Positions 14,101 to 22,647 of a DNA stretch of 64,000 bases are shown here, one piece after another. This stretch comes from Candidatus Lutibacillus vidarii (lineage in GTDB: Bacteria; Actinomycetota; Actinomycetes; Actinomycetales; Dermatophilaceae). Position 1 is the first letter of the stretch; every line of letters begins with the position of its first letter. The notes under the pieces were generated by a model. That model was given only the letters and a program-made list of their open reading frames with translations, had not been told where the DNA came from and made no database searches. The position numbers and the translations under genes were made by a program. The stretch spans positions 124,001-188,000 of the forward strand of contig JADKGA010000004.1 in assembly GCA_016717165.1 (NCBI GenBank). The letters run 5' to 3'.

Positions 14101-17100
14101 AGCTGGCTGCCGATCGTCGTCGTCTTGTAGCGCATGACCAGCGGTATGCCGGCGTCGCGCAGCGCGTCGAAGCCGGCCCCGATGGCCATCCGGGTCGCAT
14201 TGTCGAGGGCGTCGTCGCGGGCCTGGTCGAGGCCGTACTGCTCGACCATGTCGAGCGGGGCGTGCCGACCGGCGAGCTTGATGACATCGGCCTCGTTGTC
14301 GATGTCGACGAAGCTGGCGCCCTTGAGCTCGTCCTTGACCAGGCGGGTGATCCGCATCCGGGCCATCCGGGTGCGCATCGACGGCGGCATGGCGCCGATG
14401 AACTGCTGGCCACCGAGGATCCGGGCGATGTTCTCGTCGTCGAACATCTGCGGCGTGCCGGGCAGGCCGAGGCCGGCACCGGTGATGACGACCGGCTCCT
14501 CGGCCTTGCGAGCCGGCTGGGCAGGGGCGGCCGGCGCGGGGGCCGGGGCGGGAGCGGCGGCCGCGGGTGCGGCGGAGCCCAGACCGGCGGCGCCCCACAC
14601 CTTGAGGCCCTGCTCGAGCACGCCGGCGAAGAGCTTGCCGAGCTCGGTGATGGTGTCCGCCGGGACCGCACCCGAGGGCGCGGGGACCACGGCGGTCACG
14701 GTGGCGGGAGCGGACGATGCGGCGGGAGCCACGGCAGCAGCCTTTCCGGCAGGAGCGGAGTAGCCCAGGCCGACGGCGTAGAGGCCGCACAGCGCCTGGT
14801 TCAGCGCGGCGGCGTCGCCGAGCTTGGGGTGGTTGGTGTAGAGCGCGAGGACGTCGTCATGTGTCGAGGCGAGCACGTCCTCGACGAAGCCGTGCAGCGC
14901 CTTCTTCGGGCCGACCTCGACGAAGACCCGCGCGCCGGCGGCATACAAGGTGTTGAGGCCCTTGACGAACTGGACCGGCATGGCGATCTGCTTGCCGGCG
15001 TAGTCGAGCATCGTCTCGGCGTCGGCGTTCGCCGGGTAGAACTCCCCGGTGACATTGGCGACGATCGGCAGCTGCGGGCCCTTCATGTCGAGGCGGCGCA
15101 GCGCGTTGACGAAGCTCGGCGAGGCCGGCGCAACGATCGAGGTGTGGAAGGCGTGGCTGACCGGGATCCGGACGGCGTTCATGCCTGCGGCGTTGAAGGT
15201 CTCGACCATCTTCTCCACGGCGGCGGTCGCGCCACCGACGACGGCCTGGTTGTTCGAGTTGATATTCGCGACGACGACATAACCGTCGGCCTGCGCGACC
15301 ATCCGCTCGATCTCAGTCAGCGGACCGAAAACGGCCGCCATCGCGCCATTGTCGGCGACCGAGACCTTCGTCATCTCCCGGCCACGGGCACTGACGGCCT
15401 CCAGGGCCGCCTCGAAGGTCAACGACCCGGCCGCGACGAGCGCGCCGTACTCACCGAGGCTGTGGCCCATGACCATGTCCGGCGCGATGCCGTAGGCGGC
15501 GAGCACCTTGGTCAGCGACAGGTCGGTGGCCAGGACGGCGGGCTGGGTGATCTCGGTCTGCATGAGCTGCTTGTTGAGCTGCTTGACCGCGTCCGCGTCG
15601 TCACCGTCGATGAAGATGTATGACGTCAGCGGCCGCCCGAGCAGCGGGGTCATGACCCGGTCCGCCTCGGCGAAGGTGTCCCGCACGATCGGCTCGGTCG
15701 CGGCGAGCTCCTTGAGCATGTTGACGTACTGCGAGCCCTGGCCGGTGTAGAGGAAGGCCACCTTGGGGGCCGGGCCGCGCCCGACGAAGACACCCTGCTG
15801 GCGCAGCAGCCGGAAGGCCGCCGGATTGCCCGAAGCGAGCGCCTTGACGAGCTTGTCGAGCTTGGACCCGAGCTCGGCCGCGTCACCATAGTCGACCGCG
15901 ACGCGCACTGCGGCGTGGGCCAGGGCCGGGTCCGGGGCAGCGGGGGCCGGCGCCGAGCCGGCCTTGGCCGCGGCGAGGATCGGCTGGATCTGGGCGAGGA
16001 TCGCGGCCTCGTCGGCTCCACCGAGGACGAGGGCACCACGCAGCGGGGCCTTGCGCTCGGCGGGCGCGGCGGCCGCGGCAGCCGGGGCCGCTGCGGGAGC
16101 CGCAGCAGGGGCCGCGGTGGGGATGTCTGCACCGGCATACACGGCGGGCTTGGGCTTGTGCCGACCGGGGACATGCTCCTCGAGGACGACGTGGAAGTTC
16201 GTCCCGCCGAAGCCGAAGGCGCTGACGGCGCCGCGCCGGATGCCGGCCGCGGGGGTCTCCCACGGGCGCAGGGCGGTGTTGACCTTGAACGGGACGGTGT
16301 CCCAGTCGACATTGGGGTTGGGGTCGCGGAAGTTCAGGCTCGGGGCGAGCATCTTCTCGTCGAGCGAGCGGACCATCTTGAACAACCCGGCGGTGCCGGC
16401 GGCGGCCTTGAGGTGGCCGATATTCGACTTGACCGAGCCCAGGGCGATCGAGCCGGGCCGGGCCCCCGAGGCGCCGAAGACCTTGGTCAGCGACTCGAGC
16501 TCGGCGGCGTCGCCGACCCGGGTCGACGTGCCGTGGGCCTCGACGGCCGAGGCGGTCGACGGGTCCTCGTGGGCGTTCTCCCACGCGCGGCGGACGGCGA
16601 GCTGCTGGCCGACCGGGTTGGGGGCGGTGATGCCCTTGCCCTTGCCGTCCGAGGAGCCGCCGATGCCGAGGATCGTCGCGTAGATGTGGTCGCCGTCGCG
16701 CTCGGCGTCCTCGAGCCGCTTGAGGACGAAGAGCGCGGCGCCCTCGCCCATGACGAAGCCGTCAGCGCCGGCGTCGAAGGGCCGGGTGCCGCTGGCCGAG
16801 AGCGCGCCGATCTTGCAGAACTTCACGAAGGCGTCGATGCCCATGTTGCGGTCGATGCCACCGGTGATGACGGCGTCGTAGTCGTGCTCGACCAGGCCGT
16901 GCACGGCCGAGCTGAGCGCCGCGAGGCCGGACGCGCACGCGGCGTCGGTGGTGAAGTTCGGGCCGCGGAGGTTGAACAGGTTGGCGACCCGGCCGGCGAT
17001 GACATTGGCCAGCTCACCGGGCATGGTGTCCTCGGTGATCTCGAACATGTTGTCGAGGTACCCGGCGCGGGTCTCCTCGACGATGGCCCGCTGGGCCTCC

Positions 17101-17585
17101 GGCGACAGGGACCGCAGGGTGGCCGACTCCTGGAGGCGCTTGAGCACCTCGGGGAGCTGGATGCGCATGCTCGACTTGTAGTGCTTCTCGCCACCGATGG
17201 CGTTGCCGAGGATGACCGCGACCCGGTCGGACTCGATATTCCACTTGGGCCAGCCGGCGTCGGTCAGCGCGGCCCGCGCGGCCGAGATGGCCCACCGCTG
17301 GCCCTCGTCCATCTGGGCCGCCACGGTCGGGGGCACGGGGAGCTTCCACGCGATGGGGTTCCAGTCGAACTCCCGGACCCACCCGCCGATGATCGAGTAC
17401 GTCTTGTCGCGGGCACCGTGGTCGGCGTCGTAGTAGAGCGCCGGGTCCCACCGTTCCGGTGGGACATCGGTGATGCAGTACCGGCCACCGGTGATATTCG
17501 CCCAGAAGGCATCCCCGCTCGGGGCCTGGGGCATGATGGCGGCCGTGCCGACGACGGCAACGGGACGTACCTCGAGCTTGCTCAT
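8130..17585 (-). CDS. Iterative type I synthase: KS-AT-KS-ACPx6-KR-DH (PUFA-synthase-like)
   Basis: A 3151-residue synthase. KS1 (about 5-470) has DAACASG (Cys217), EAHGTST and KSNIGHL. The AT (about 610-905) has TGQGSQ, GHSLGE (Ser709) and HAFH, the malonyl-type form. KS2 (about 1035-1595) has NAACAST (Cys1278), SHETYTP and NTKGFTGH, so it looks catalytic rather than a chain-length factor. Six near-identical ACPs follow (1661-2281), joined by Ala/Pro-rich linkers. Then come a KR-like region (Rossmann VTGAAGS, TDYSAAN with Tyr2746) and a double-hotdog DH (DHRIDGTPVLPG, His2884). Tandem ACPs recall PfaA of polyunsaturated fatty acid synthases, but PfaA has one KS. No ER or thioesterase is visible. 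Every ACP reads LGVDT, with Thr in place of the usual modified Ser. The gene lies 33 bp after the dehydrogenase gene and 86 bp before the carboxylase gene. Confidence 0.9.
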   Translation of the reverse strand: MSKLEVRPVAVVGTAAIMPQAPSGDAFWANITGGRYCITDVPPERWDPALYYDADHGARDKTYSIIGGWVREFDWNPIAWKLPVPPTVAAQMDEGQRWAISAARAALTDAGWPKWNIESDRVAVILGNAIGGEKHYKSSMRIQLPEVLKRLQESATLRSLSPEAQRAIVEETRAGYLDNMFEITEDTMPGELANVIAGRVANLFNLRGPNFTTDAACASGLAALSSAVHGLVEHDYDAVITGGIDRNMGIDAFVKFCKIGALSASGTRPFDAGADGFVMGEGAALFVLKRLEDAERDGDHIYATILGIGGSSDGKGKGITAPNPVGQQLAVRRAWENAHEDPSTASAVEAHGTSTRVGDAAELESLTKVFGASGARPGSIALGSVKSNIGHLKAAAGTAGLFKMVRSLDEKMLAPSLNFRDPNPNVDWDTVPFKVNTALRPWETPAAGIRRGAVSAFGFGGTNFHVVLEEHVPGRHKPKPAVYAGADIPTAAPAAAPAAAPAAAAAAPAERKAPLRGALVLGGADEAAILAQIQPILAAAKAGSAPAPAAPDPALAHAAVRVAVDYGDAAELGSKLDKLVKALASGNPAAFRLLRQQGVFVGRGPAPKVAFLYTGQGSQYVNMLKELAATEPIVRDTFAEADRVMTPLLGRPLTSYIFIDGDDADAVKQLNKQLMQTEITQPAVLATDLSLTKVLAAYGIAPDMVMGHSLGEYGALVAAGSLTFEAALEAVSARGREMTKVSVADNGAMAAVFGPLTEIERMVAQADGYVVVANINSNNQAVVGGATAAVEKMVETFNAAGMNAVRIPVSHAFHTSIVAPASPSFVNALRRLDMKGPQLPIVANVTGEFYPANADAETMLDYAGKQIAMPVQFVKGLNTLYAAGARVFVEVGPKKALHGFVEDVLASTHDDVLALYTNHPKLGDAAALNQALCGLYAVGLGYSAPAGKAAAVAPAASSAPATVTAVVPAPSGAVPADTITELGKLFAGVLEQGLKVWGAAGLGSAAPAAAAPAPAPAPAAPAQPARKAEEPVVITGAGLGLPGTPQMFDDENIARILGGQQFIGAMPPSMRTRMARMRITRLVKDELKGASFVDIDNEADVIKLAGRHAPLDMVEQYGLDQARDDALDNATRMAIGAGFDALRDAGIPLVMRYKTTTIGSQLPDRWGLPDELRDDTGIVFGSAFPGFGELVKDVEHYMEDRARREHLLALSGVRSQMSGAEPAAAEIDRLIAELKAELEANPFQFDRKFLFRVLSMGHSQFAEIIGARGPNTQVNAACASTTQALGIAEDWIRSGRCKRVIVVSADDATNDYMMPWIASGFLASGAAATDERVEDAATPFDRRRHGMIIGSGAAAFVLESADSARARGIAPICEVLGSVVSNSAFHGTRLDLDHISGVMEAVVTEAEKWGVERHAIASQLMFMSHETYTPARGGSASAEINALRHAFGASADRIIITNTKGFTGHAMGAGVEDVVAIKALETGIVPPVPNYKEPDPDLGNLNLSKGGSYPVQYALRLAAGFGSQVSMALLRYTPLADGRRRAPAELGYAYRIVDQAAWQRWLDSLSGHSGSTLEVDKRKLRIVNTGAPVTPVVSVTKVPVPYADMARVQRSSGAAAPVVAAAPMAAPAPVAAPAPVAAPAPVVPAAAPAPVVPAAPAVDPVLEKVTAIVSEMTGYSSDLLDPDLDLEADLGVDTVKQAEVFAAVRDAYGVERDTNLQLRDFPTLNHVAGWVRSKTGIPAPSAAPAAAPAAAAPAAAAPVGAVSDPVLDKVTEIVSEMTGYSADLLDPDLDLEADLGVDTVKQAEVFAAVRDAYGVERDTNLQLRDFPTLNHVAGWVRSKTGIPAPSAAAVPAPAPAAAPVAAAPAAAPAAAPAVGADEVLAVVTQIVSEMTGYPTDLLDPELDLEADLGVDTVKQAEVFAAVRDHYGVERDANLQLRDFPTLNHVAGWVRSKAGLPEPSAAPAAAPAAAAPVAVVSAPVAAPAAGGDEVLAVVTQIVADMTGYPTDLLDPELDLEADLGVDTVKQAEVFAAVREHFDVERDANLQLRDFPTLNHVAGWVRSKKGIAAPAPAAAAPVAAPAAAPAAVVSAPAAAAPSADEVLSVVTQIVADMTGYPTDLLDPELDLEADLGVDTVKQAEVFAAVREHFNVERDANLQLRDFPTLNHVAGWVRSKTGIPAPAPAAAAPAAPAAAPTAAAPAAGGADEITAVVTQIVADMTGYPTDLLDPELDLEADLGVDTVKQAEVFAAVRERFGVERDANLQLRDFPTLNHVAGWVRSKIGAAAPTGAGSAAAAAAAAPAAPAAPPVIQGDLAAIDALPRRIPVPALRPSAAQCAPTGVVLKDARVVVMLDEGGVGAALVKKLEQQGATVLTLEAGIPTQALSERLDAWLGDGPIAGVYWLPALDDEGPHEALDLAGWTEALRRRVKTLYTTMRRMWDASPFLVSAVRLGGYHGYDAAGATSPMGGAVTGFTKSYKKERQDTLVKAVDLPASRKTAAIADLLIEETLRDPGVVEIGRVDDQRWSVAFAEVPFTPLSDGSPLGAGGMALSKESVVLVTGAAGSIVCAITADLAKASGGVFHLLDLTPTPDPADPDLAAFRTNKDGLKATLVARMKERGEKPTPVVIDRELARLERLNAALTAIQAVEATGGTAYYYSVDLTNAEAVAAVMEQVKERSGRIDVLLHAAGLEISRNLPEKEPREYDLVFDVKSNGWFNVWRAASSMDVGATVAFSSVAGRFGNQGQTDYSAANDLLCKIASSTRRNRPQMRALALDWTAWGGIGMATRGSIPKIMEMAGVQMLPPEAGVAWIGRELASSAYSGEVIVAGVLGMMAAEWAPAGGADPAAVVGDRATGPMVGEVATSVHNGVVVTVTLDPAEQKFLDDHRIDGTPVLPGVMGMESFAEAASLLAPEGYRVGSVEDVAFLAPVKFFRDQPRTLTISAVTSPAGDGTSDLVARCTLTAERKLPGSDVPQKQTHFTGTVRLTQEPAKASTKKVSTTPADKQMGGTDVYTFYFHGPAYQVVEGAWKAGNGSMTRLRDPLPDNHTPAEKPLAIAPRLAELCFQTAGLWEAGRDGQLALPMRVERLAVLRDPATVKGGLFSYATQSAPGVFDCVVVDEKGKVVVRMDGYHSIAFPSAIPDAIAGTLRDTYAD
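10743..12605 (-). repeat. Six tandem ACP-coding repeats (315-339 bp period)
   Basis: Within the megasynthase, the segment coding LGVDTVKQAEVFAAVR recurs six times. The same DNA word (tgcttgaccgtgtcgac) begins at 10861, 11179, 11512, 11842, 12181 and 12496, so the spacing is 318, 333, 330, 339 and 315 bp. All spacings are multiples of three. The DNA is nearly identical between units while the Ala/Pro linkers vary, which suggests recent duplication or gene conversion. Such arrays can change copy number by recombination and may be misassembled from short reads. Confidence 0.95.
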
Positions 17586-17618
17586 CGGATCTCCCTCGTC
17601 CTTCCAGATGCGACGGCG

Positions 17619-19334
17619 TCAGCCGTCAAGACGGCCGTAGAGGACGTCCGCGACGTAGTTCATGTCGGTGACCAGTCCCGCCTGAGCGGCGAGGATTGCG
17701 GCGGTCGGGATCGCGTTGACGGCCGCGACCGCGGGTGAGCCGGGCTCGGCCGCACCGGCGACCCAGCGGGACCCGTCGAGGCCGACCTTCTGCGCGGCCT
17801 CGCGGGCGAACACCCGGGACATCGCGGCGAGCGCGTCGCCGGTGAACCGGTTGGGGTTCTTCTCGAAGCGGGTGCCGTCGATCGCCGCCGCGGCGGCCTT
17901 GGCGAAGACGCCGGCCGTCTCAGTGAAGGCGATGAGTTCGCCGATGCGGAACAGGACGTGCTGGTTGCGGGTCAGTCGACCGGTGCGGCACGCCTCGAGG
18001 ACGATGGCCAGCGCCTGGTGGGCCAGCGCCGCGACATCGGCACCCACGGTGGGGTGGCTGGCGTGCAGCCGGCTGAGCTCGGTGCCCATGTCCTGGTAGT
18101 AGCGGCCCTGGGTCTTGAGGTGCTGCTGCCAGCGCTCGCGGGCGATGGTCATCTCCATGATCTCGGAGGTGCCTTCGTAGATCGTGGTGATCCGGACGTC
18201 GCGCTTGACCTTCTCCACGACATAGGGCCGGGTGTAGCCGTACCCGCCGTGGGCCTGGATCGCGTCGTCGGCCGCGGCATTGCCGGCCACCGTTGCCATG
18301 TACTTGGCGATGGCGCCCTCGCAGTTCATCGCGCCATTGGTGCCCAGGCCGCGGTCGATCTTGTCGGCGGTGTCCTCCATGTAGGCGCGGGCGGCCTCGA
18401 GCCGGACGGCGTGCGGGACGATGAGCTTGTGGGTGTAGCCCTGCTTCTCGCACAGCGGGCCACCGCCCTGCTCGCGGTTGATCGAGTACTGGATGGCCCG
18501 GTCGAGGGCCTCCCAGCCGCCGCCGAGCCCGAAGGCCGCAACCATGAGCCGGGTGTAGCCGAAGACCTGCTGGGCCTGGACCATGCCCTTGCCCTCGACC
18601 ATGCCGATGAGGGCGTCCGCGGGGACCTTGACGTCATCGAGGTAGAGCGCGGCGGTGTTCGACAGCCGCAGGCCGTGCTTGTCCTCCGGCGGGGCGGAGC
18701 TGAACCCGGGGGTGTCCTTCTCGACGACGAACCACGACGGACCGGCCGGGGTGGCGGCGAGGATGGTCGTGAAGTCGGCGATCGTCCCGTTGGAGATCCA
18801 CTGCTTGCGGCCGTTGATCGTGTAGCCGGTGACCTCGCCCTTCTTGTTCGTGATCGGGGTCGCCGTGGTCGTCAAGGCACCGAGGTCGGAGCCGGCCTCG
18901 GGCTCGGTCGCGCCATACGCGAAGACGACGCCCTTGTCGGCGATGGCACCGAGCCAGCGCTGCTTCTGCTCCTCGGTCGCCCCGACGAGGATCGGGTCCG
19001 AGCCGAGGAAGGTGGCGAAGACCGCCGTCGCCAGACCGATGTCGTGGCGGGCCATGACCTCGCAGACGCGGTACGAGTCGAAGGCGCCACCGTCCATGCC
19101 GCCGTAGGCCTCCGGCACGAAGACCAGCTGCACGCCGAGCTGTTCGGGGTCGGACATGGCCCGGACGATGTCCTCGGGGCAGCGGTCCTCGTGGTCGAGA
19201 TCGAGCTGGAGGTCCGGGCTCAGCGCGGCGTTGACGAAGTCGCTGAGCGCCTCGAGCATCAGGTCGAGGCTCTGGACGTCCAGGCCCGCCCCGCCCACGT
19301 GGCCGGAGGTAGCGGAGGTGTCGATGGCAGTCAT
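17619..19334 (-). CDS. Long acyl-CoA dehydrogenase (FadE-like) with C-terminal extension
   Basis: A 571-residue acyl-CoA dehydrogenase, longer than the usual 380-400. Visible are a helical N-terminal domain, the FAD/substrate strand region with ATEPEAGSDLGAL and NGRKQWISNG, and the C-terminal helical domain with IQAHGGYGYTRPY and IYEGTSEIME, whose Glu is the expected catalytic base. About 150 extra residues follow, as in VLCAD-like and FadE5-like enzymes. It makes enoyl-CoA from acyl-CoA and passes electrons to ETF. The ATG at 19334 has AGGAACC upstream. Its place between etfD and the megasynthase suggests that it acts on the synthase product or a primer, but it could equally serve beta-oxidation. 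Confidence 0.9.
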   Translation of the reverse strand: MTAIDTSATSGHVGGAGLDVQSLDLMLEALSDFVNAALSPDLQLDLDHEDRCPEDIVRAMSDPEQLGVQLVFVPEAYGGMDGGAFDSYRVCEVMARHDIGLATAVFATFLGSDPILVGATEEQKQRWLGAIADKGVVFAYGATEPEAGSDLGALTTTATPITNKKGEVTGYTINGRKQWISNGTIADFTTILAATPAGPSWFVVEKDTPGFSSAPPEDKHGLRLSNTAALYLDDVKVPADALIGMVEGKGMVQAQQVFGYTRLMVAAFGLGGGWEALDRAIQYSINREQGGGPLCEKQGYTHKLIVPHAVRLEAARAYMEDTADKIDRGLGTNGAMNCEGAIAKYMATVAGNAAADDAIQAHGGYGYTRPYVVEKVKRDVRITTIYEGTSEIMEMTIARERWQQHLKTQGRYYQDMGTELSRLHASHPTVGADVAALAHQALAIVLEACRTGRLTRNQHVLFRIGELIAFTETAGVFAKAAAAAIDGTRFEKNPNRFTGDALAAMSRVFAREAAQKVGLDGSRWVAGAAEPGSPAVAAVNAIPTAAILAAQAGLVTDMNYVADVLYGRLDG

Positions 19335-19392
19335 GTCGGTTCCTAGCGGGTCGGGAGGGGCACGGGTCGGGAGAAGCAGGTGAACCGGGGGA

Positions 19393-21591
19393 TTACGAGA
19401 CGGGCGTCGGGACGTCCTCGGGCTTGACCGAGCGGAGCAGGATCTCGGCGACATCGGCGACCTGGACGGTCTCGGCCGCGGTGCCTTCGAGCTGGCGCTG
19501 GGAGACCCCGTCGCTGAGCATGGTGATGCAGAACGGGCAGGCCGCGGTGACGACATCGGGCTTGGTGCCGAGCGCCTCGTCGGTGCGGTTGAGGTTGATC
19601 CGGGTGCCGAGGTTCTCGTCCATCCACATCCGGGCGCCGCCGGCGCCGCAGCAGAAGGACTTCTCCTTGGTCCGTTCCATCTCGGTGACGCGCAGCCCGG
19701 GGATCGCCGCGAGCAGCTCGCGCGGCGCGGTGAAGATCCGGTTGTGCCGGCCCAGATAGCAGGGGTCGTGGTATGTCGTTGCAGCGTCGACGCGGTGGAC
19801 CGGGGCGATCTTGCCCTCGGCGACCAAGCGGGCCAGCAGCGTCGTGTGGTGGACGACCTCGTAGTGGCCGCCGACCTGCGGGTACTCGTTCGCCAAGGTG
19901 TTGAAGCAGTGCGCGCAGGTCACGACGATCCGCTTGGCCCCGGCGGTGTTGAGCGTCTCGACGTTCTGCATGGCGAGCATCTGGAAGAGGAACTCGTGGC
20001 CCATCCGCCGGGCGGGGTCGCCGGTGCACGCCTCGGCCTCGCCGAGGACCATGAACTCGACGCCGGCCTCGTGGAGCAGCGTCGCCACGGCGCGGGCGGT
20101 GCGCATCGCGGTGTCGTCGAGCGCGCCGGCGCAGCCGACCCAGTAGAGGTACTCGACGTCGTCGGGGATTGTCTCCTCGCCGTTCGCGCCGAACTGGCGG
20201 ACCTCGAAGTCCAGCGGTGCGGCCCACTCCATCCGGGCCGAGGCGCCGCGGCCCCACGGGTCGCCGGCGTGCTCGAGGTTGTTGAGCATGACGCCGGCCT
20301 CCTCGGGGAAGGCGGCCTCCATCAGCACCTGGTGGCGGCGCATGTCGACGATGTGGTCGACATGCTCGATGTCGACGGGGCACTGCTCGACGCACGCCCC
20401 ACAGGTCGTGCACGACCACAGCATGTCGAAGGGGACCGCGCCGACGCCGCGAGCACCGTGCTCGTCGACGCTGGCGGTCTCGTCACCCTCGGGCCCGACC
20501 AGCGGCCGCTGCGCCTCGGCCTTGTCAGCGTCGGTCAGCGCGGTGGTCGGCTCGCCGTCCTCGCCCTTGGTCGCGAGCAGGTATGGCGCCTTGGCCAGCG
20601 CGTGGTCGCGCAGGGTCATCATGAGGATCTTCGGGCTGAGCGGCTTGCCGGTGTTCCAGGCCGGGCACTGGCTCTGGCAACGGCCGCACTCGGTGCAGGT
20701 GCCGAAGTCGAGCAGGCCCTTCCAGGTGAAGTCCTCGATCTTGCCGACGCCCATGAGGTCGTCGTCGCCCGGGTCCTCGAAGTCGACCTTCTTGCCGTTG
20801 GAGTAGACCGGCAGCAGCCCGCCCAAGGCGCGCGGCCGCCGCGCATACGCGACATTGGGGATCGACAAGAAGATGTGCAGGTGCTTGCTGTACGTGACGA
20901 AGACGGTGAAGACGAGCAGCACCGCAAGGGAGAGCAGGAGCAGGACCGTCTCGAGGATCTCGTTGGTGTGCTGGCCCAGCGGCTCGAAGAGCTTCGCGAA
21001 CCACTGCGACGCGAAGGCGCCTTCGAGGAAGCGCATCTTGCCGGAGGGGCCGACCTCCTGGGCGTTGATCGACGCACCGCGGAAGGCGAGCAGGGTCCAC
21101 ACGACGTTGAAGATCATGAAGAGGACGAACCAGGCCGGGCCGAGGTGGGAACCGAAGAACCTCGACCGACGGCCGAGGTTCTTCGGGGCATCCTTGATCC
21201 GGATGACGACGAAGATGGCCAAGGCGAGCACGCACATGATCGCGAAGAGGTCCTCGACGAAGCCGAACCACGGCCAGTTGCCGACGACCGGGATCTGGAA
21301 GCTCGGCCAGACGAGCGCCCCGAAGGCCTCGACCACGGTGAACAGCAGGACCATGAAGCCCCAGAACACCATGAAGTGCGCCACGCCAGGCACGGTCCAC
21401 CGGAGCAGCTTGCGCTGCCCGGCCACCTCGGCCAGCTCGGCCCGGACGGCCGCACCGGTGTCGCTGGTGCGGCCCGGCTCGACCGGTTGCCCGGTCCTGC
21501 CCAGTCGGTAGAGGAACATCAGCCGCCGACCGGCAAGACCGAGGCACACCACGGTCATCACCAGGCCCAGGACGAACCGGACCATCTGCAT
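19393..21591 (-). CDS. etfD: EtfD-like membrane Fe-S oxidoreductase (ETF:quinone electron transfer)
   Basis: A 732-residue protein with an N-terminal block of about five membrane helices (to residue 245) like a nitrate-reductase gamma-type domain. Two 4Fe-4S motifs follow, CTECGRCQSQCP near residue 298 and CTTCGACVEQCP near 393, and then two CCG-type domains, the second with FCCGAGGARMW near 645. This matches mycobacterial EtfD, which takes electrons from EtfAB and reduces menaquinone at the inner face of the membrane. It lies directly between etfA and the dehydrogenase gene, which supports that role. AAGGAG precedes the ATG at 21591; an in-frame ATG at 21585 is less well placed. Confidence 0.88.
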   Translation of the reverse strand: MQMVRFVLGLVMTVVCLGLAGRRLMFLYRLGRTGQPVEPGRTSDTGAAVRAELAEVAGQRKLLRWTVPGVAHFMVFWGFMVLLFTVVEAFGALVWPSFQIPVVGNWPWFGFVEDLFAIMCVLALAIFVVIRIKDAPKNLGRRSRFFGSHLGPAWFVLFMIFNVVWTLLAFRGASINAQEVGPSGKMRFLEGAFASQWFAKLFEPLGQHTNEILETVLLLLSLAVLLVFTVFVTYSKHLHIFLSIPNVAYARRPRALGGLLPVYSNGKKVDFEDPGDDDLMGVGKIEDFTWKGLLDFGTCTECGRCQSQCPAWNTGKPLSPKILMMTLRDHALAKAPYLLATKGEDGEPTTALTDADKAEAQRPLVGPEGDETASVDEHGARGVGAVPFDMLWSCTTCGACVEQCPVDIEHVDHIVDMRRHQVLMEAAFPEEAGVMLNNLEHAGDPWGRGASARMEWAAPLDFEVRQFGANGEETIPDDVEYLYWVGCAGALDDTAMRTARAVATLLHEAGVEFMVLGEAEACTGDPARRMGHEFLFQMLAMQNVETLNTAGAKRIVVTCAHCFNTLANEYPQVGGHYEVVHHTTLLARLVAEGKIAPVHRVDAATTYHDPCYLGRHNRIFTAPRELLAAIPGLRVTEMERTKEKSFCCGAGGARMWMDENLGTRINLNRTDEALGTKPDVVTAACPFCITMLSDGVSQRQLEGTAAETVQVADVAEILLRSVKPEDVPTPVS

Positions 21592-21632
21592 CGTCGCGTC
21601 TCCTTAGCTCGGTCCCCTGAAGGCTGCCGCGT

Positions 21633-22589
21633 TCAGCCCTTGCGCTTCCCGATCTCGTCGATCAGCGCTGGCAGCACCTTGTGCAGGTCACCGATGACGC
21701 CGTAGTCGGCCACCTGGAAGATCGGGGCCTTGGGGTCCTTGTTGACCGCGACGATCGTCTTGCTCGACTGCATCCCGGCGCGGTGCTGGATCGCGCCGGA
21801 GATGCCGGCGGCGACATACAGCGACGGAGCGACGGTCTTGCCGGTCTGCCCGACCTGGAGGTCGTGCGAGACCCAGTGCAGGTCGGTGACGGCGCGGGTG
21901 GCGCCGACGGCGCCGCCGAGGGAGTCGGCCAGCCGCTCGATGACGCCGAAGCCCTCCTCGGAGCCGACGCCACGGCCACCGGAGACGACCACGGCCGCGT
22001 CGGTGAGCTCGGGGCGGCCGGTGGAGACCTTGGGGTTGCTCGCGGTGATCTTCGCGCCGGTCGCCGCCGCGCTGAAGGCCACGTCGACGGTCTGGACGGC
22101 CGGGGTCGCCGGGGCGGCCTCGGGGGCGATCGCGTTCGGGCGGACCGTGACGACCGCGGTCGCGCTGGTCACCTGTGCGGTGGCCACCCACTGGCCGGAG
22201 ACGACGGTCTGGCTGGTCGTGACGACGCCGCCCTCGGAGCGGACGTCGGTCGCGTCGGTGACGATGCCGGCGCCGAGCCGGACCGCCACGCGGGCCGCGA
22301 CATCCTTGCCAATCGGGCCGGAGGTCACCAGGACCGCGACCGGGTTGGTGCGGCCGGCGATGTCGACGATCGCCTCGGCCGCCGGGACGGACAGGTAGCC
22401 GTCGGTGCCTGGCACGACATACACCGTGGCCGCACCGTACTCACCGAGGGACGCGACGGCGGCGTCATCGGCGGCGCCGCACAGGACGGCCGAGGGCGAG
22501 CCAAGGCGACGGGCCGCGGTGAGCAGCTCGAGCGAGGACTTGCGGATGCCTTGGGGGGTGTTCTCAACGAGGACGAGGACTTCCGACAC
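21633..22589 (-). CDS. etfA: Electron transfer flavoprotein subunit alpha
   Basis: A 318-residue protein of normal EtfA length. The N-terminal half is the alpha/beta ETF domain (VLVLVENTPQGIRKSSLELL). The C-terminal half is the FAD domain, with GRGVGSEEGF, the LHWVSHDLQVGQTGKTVAPSLY segment (read here as LQVGQTGKTVAPSLY), GISGAIQH, and NKDPKAPIFQVADYGVIGD. EtfA binds FAD, pairs with EtfB, and carries electrons from acyl-CoA dehydrogenases to a quinone reductase. It sits 58 bp after etfB and 41 bp before etfD in the same orientation. Confidence 0.95.
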   Translation of the reverse strand: MSEVLVLVENTPQGIRKSSLELLTAARRLGSPSAVLCGAADDAAVASLGEYGAATVYVVPGTDGYLSVPAAEAIVDIAGRTNPVAVLVTSGPIGKDVAARVAVRLGAGIVTDATDVRSEGGVVTTSQTVVSGQWVATAQVTSATAVVTVRPNAIAPEAAPATPAVQTVDVAFSAAATGAKITASNPKVSTGRPELTDAAVVVSGGRGVGSEEGFGVIERLADSLGGAVGATRAVTDLHWVSHDLQVGQTGKTVAPSLYVAAGISGAIQHRAGMQSSKTIVAVNKDPKAPIFQVADYGVIGDLHKVLPALIDEIGKRKG

Positions 22590-22647
22590 TTCTTCTCCTG
22601 GGGTCGGGACGCGGGCTACGGGTGAGGGCGAGGGGCGGGGTCGCGGG

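Noticed and set aside
8058..15623. A very long open frame on the + strand, opposite the megasynthase
   Set aside because: High-GC codon bias in the true gene keeps the antisense frame open. Its translation is Arg/Asp/Gly-rich with no domain, while the minus strand has complete KS, AT, ACP, KR and DH motifs.
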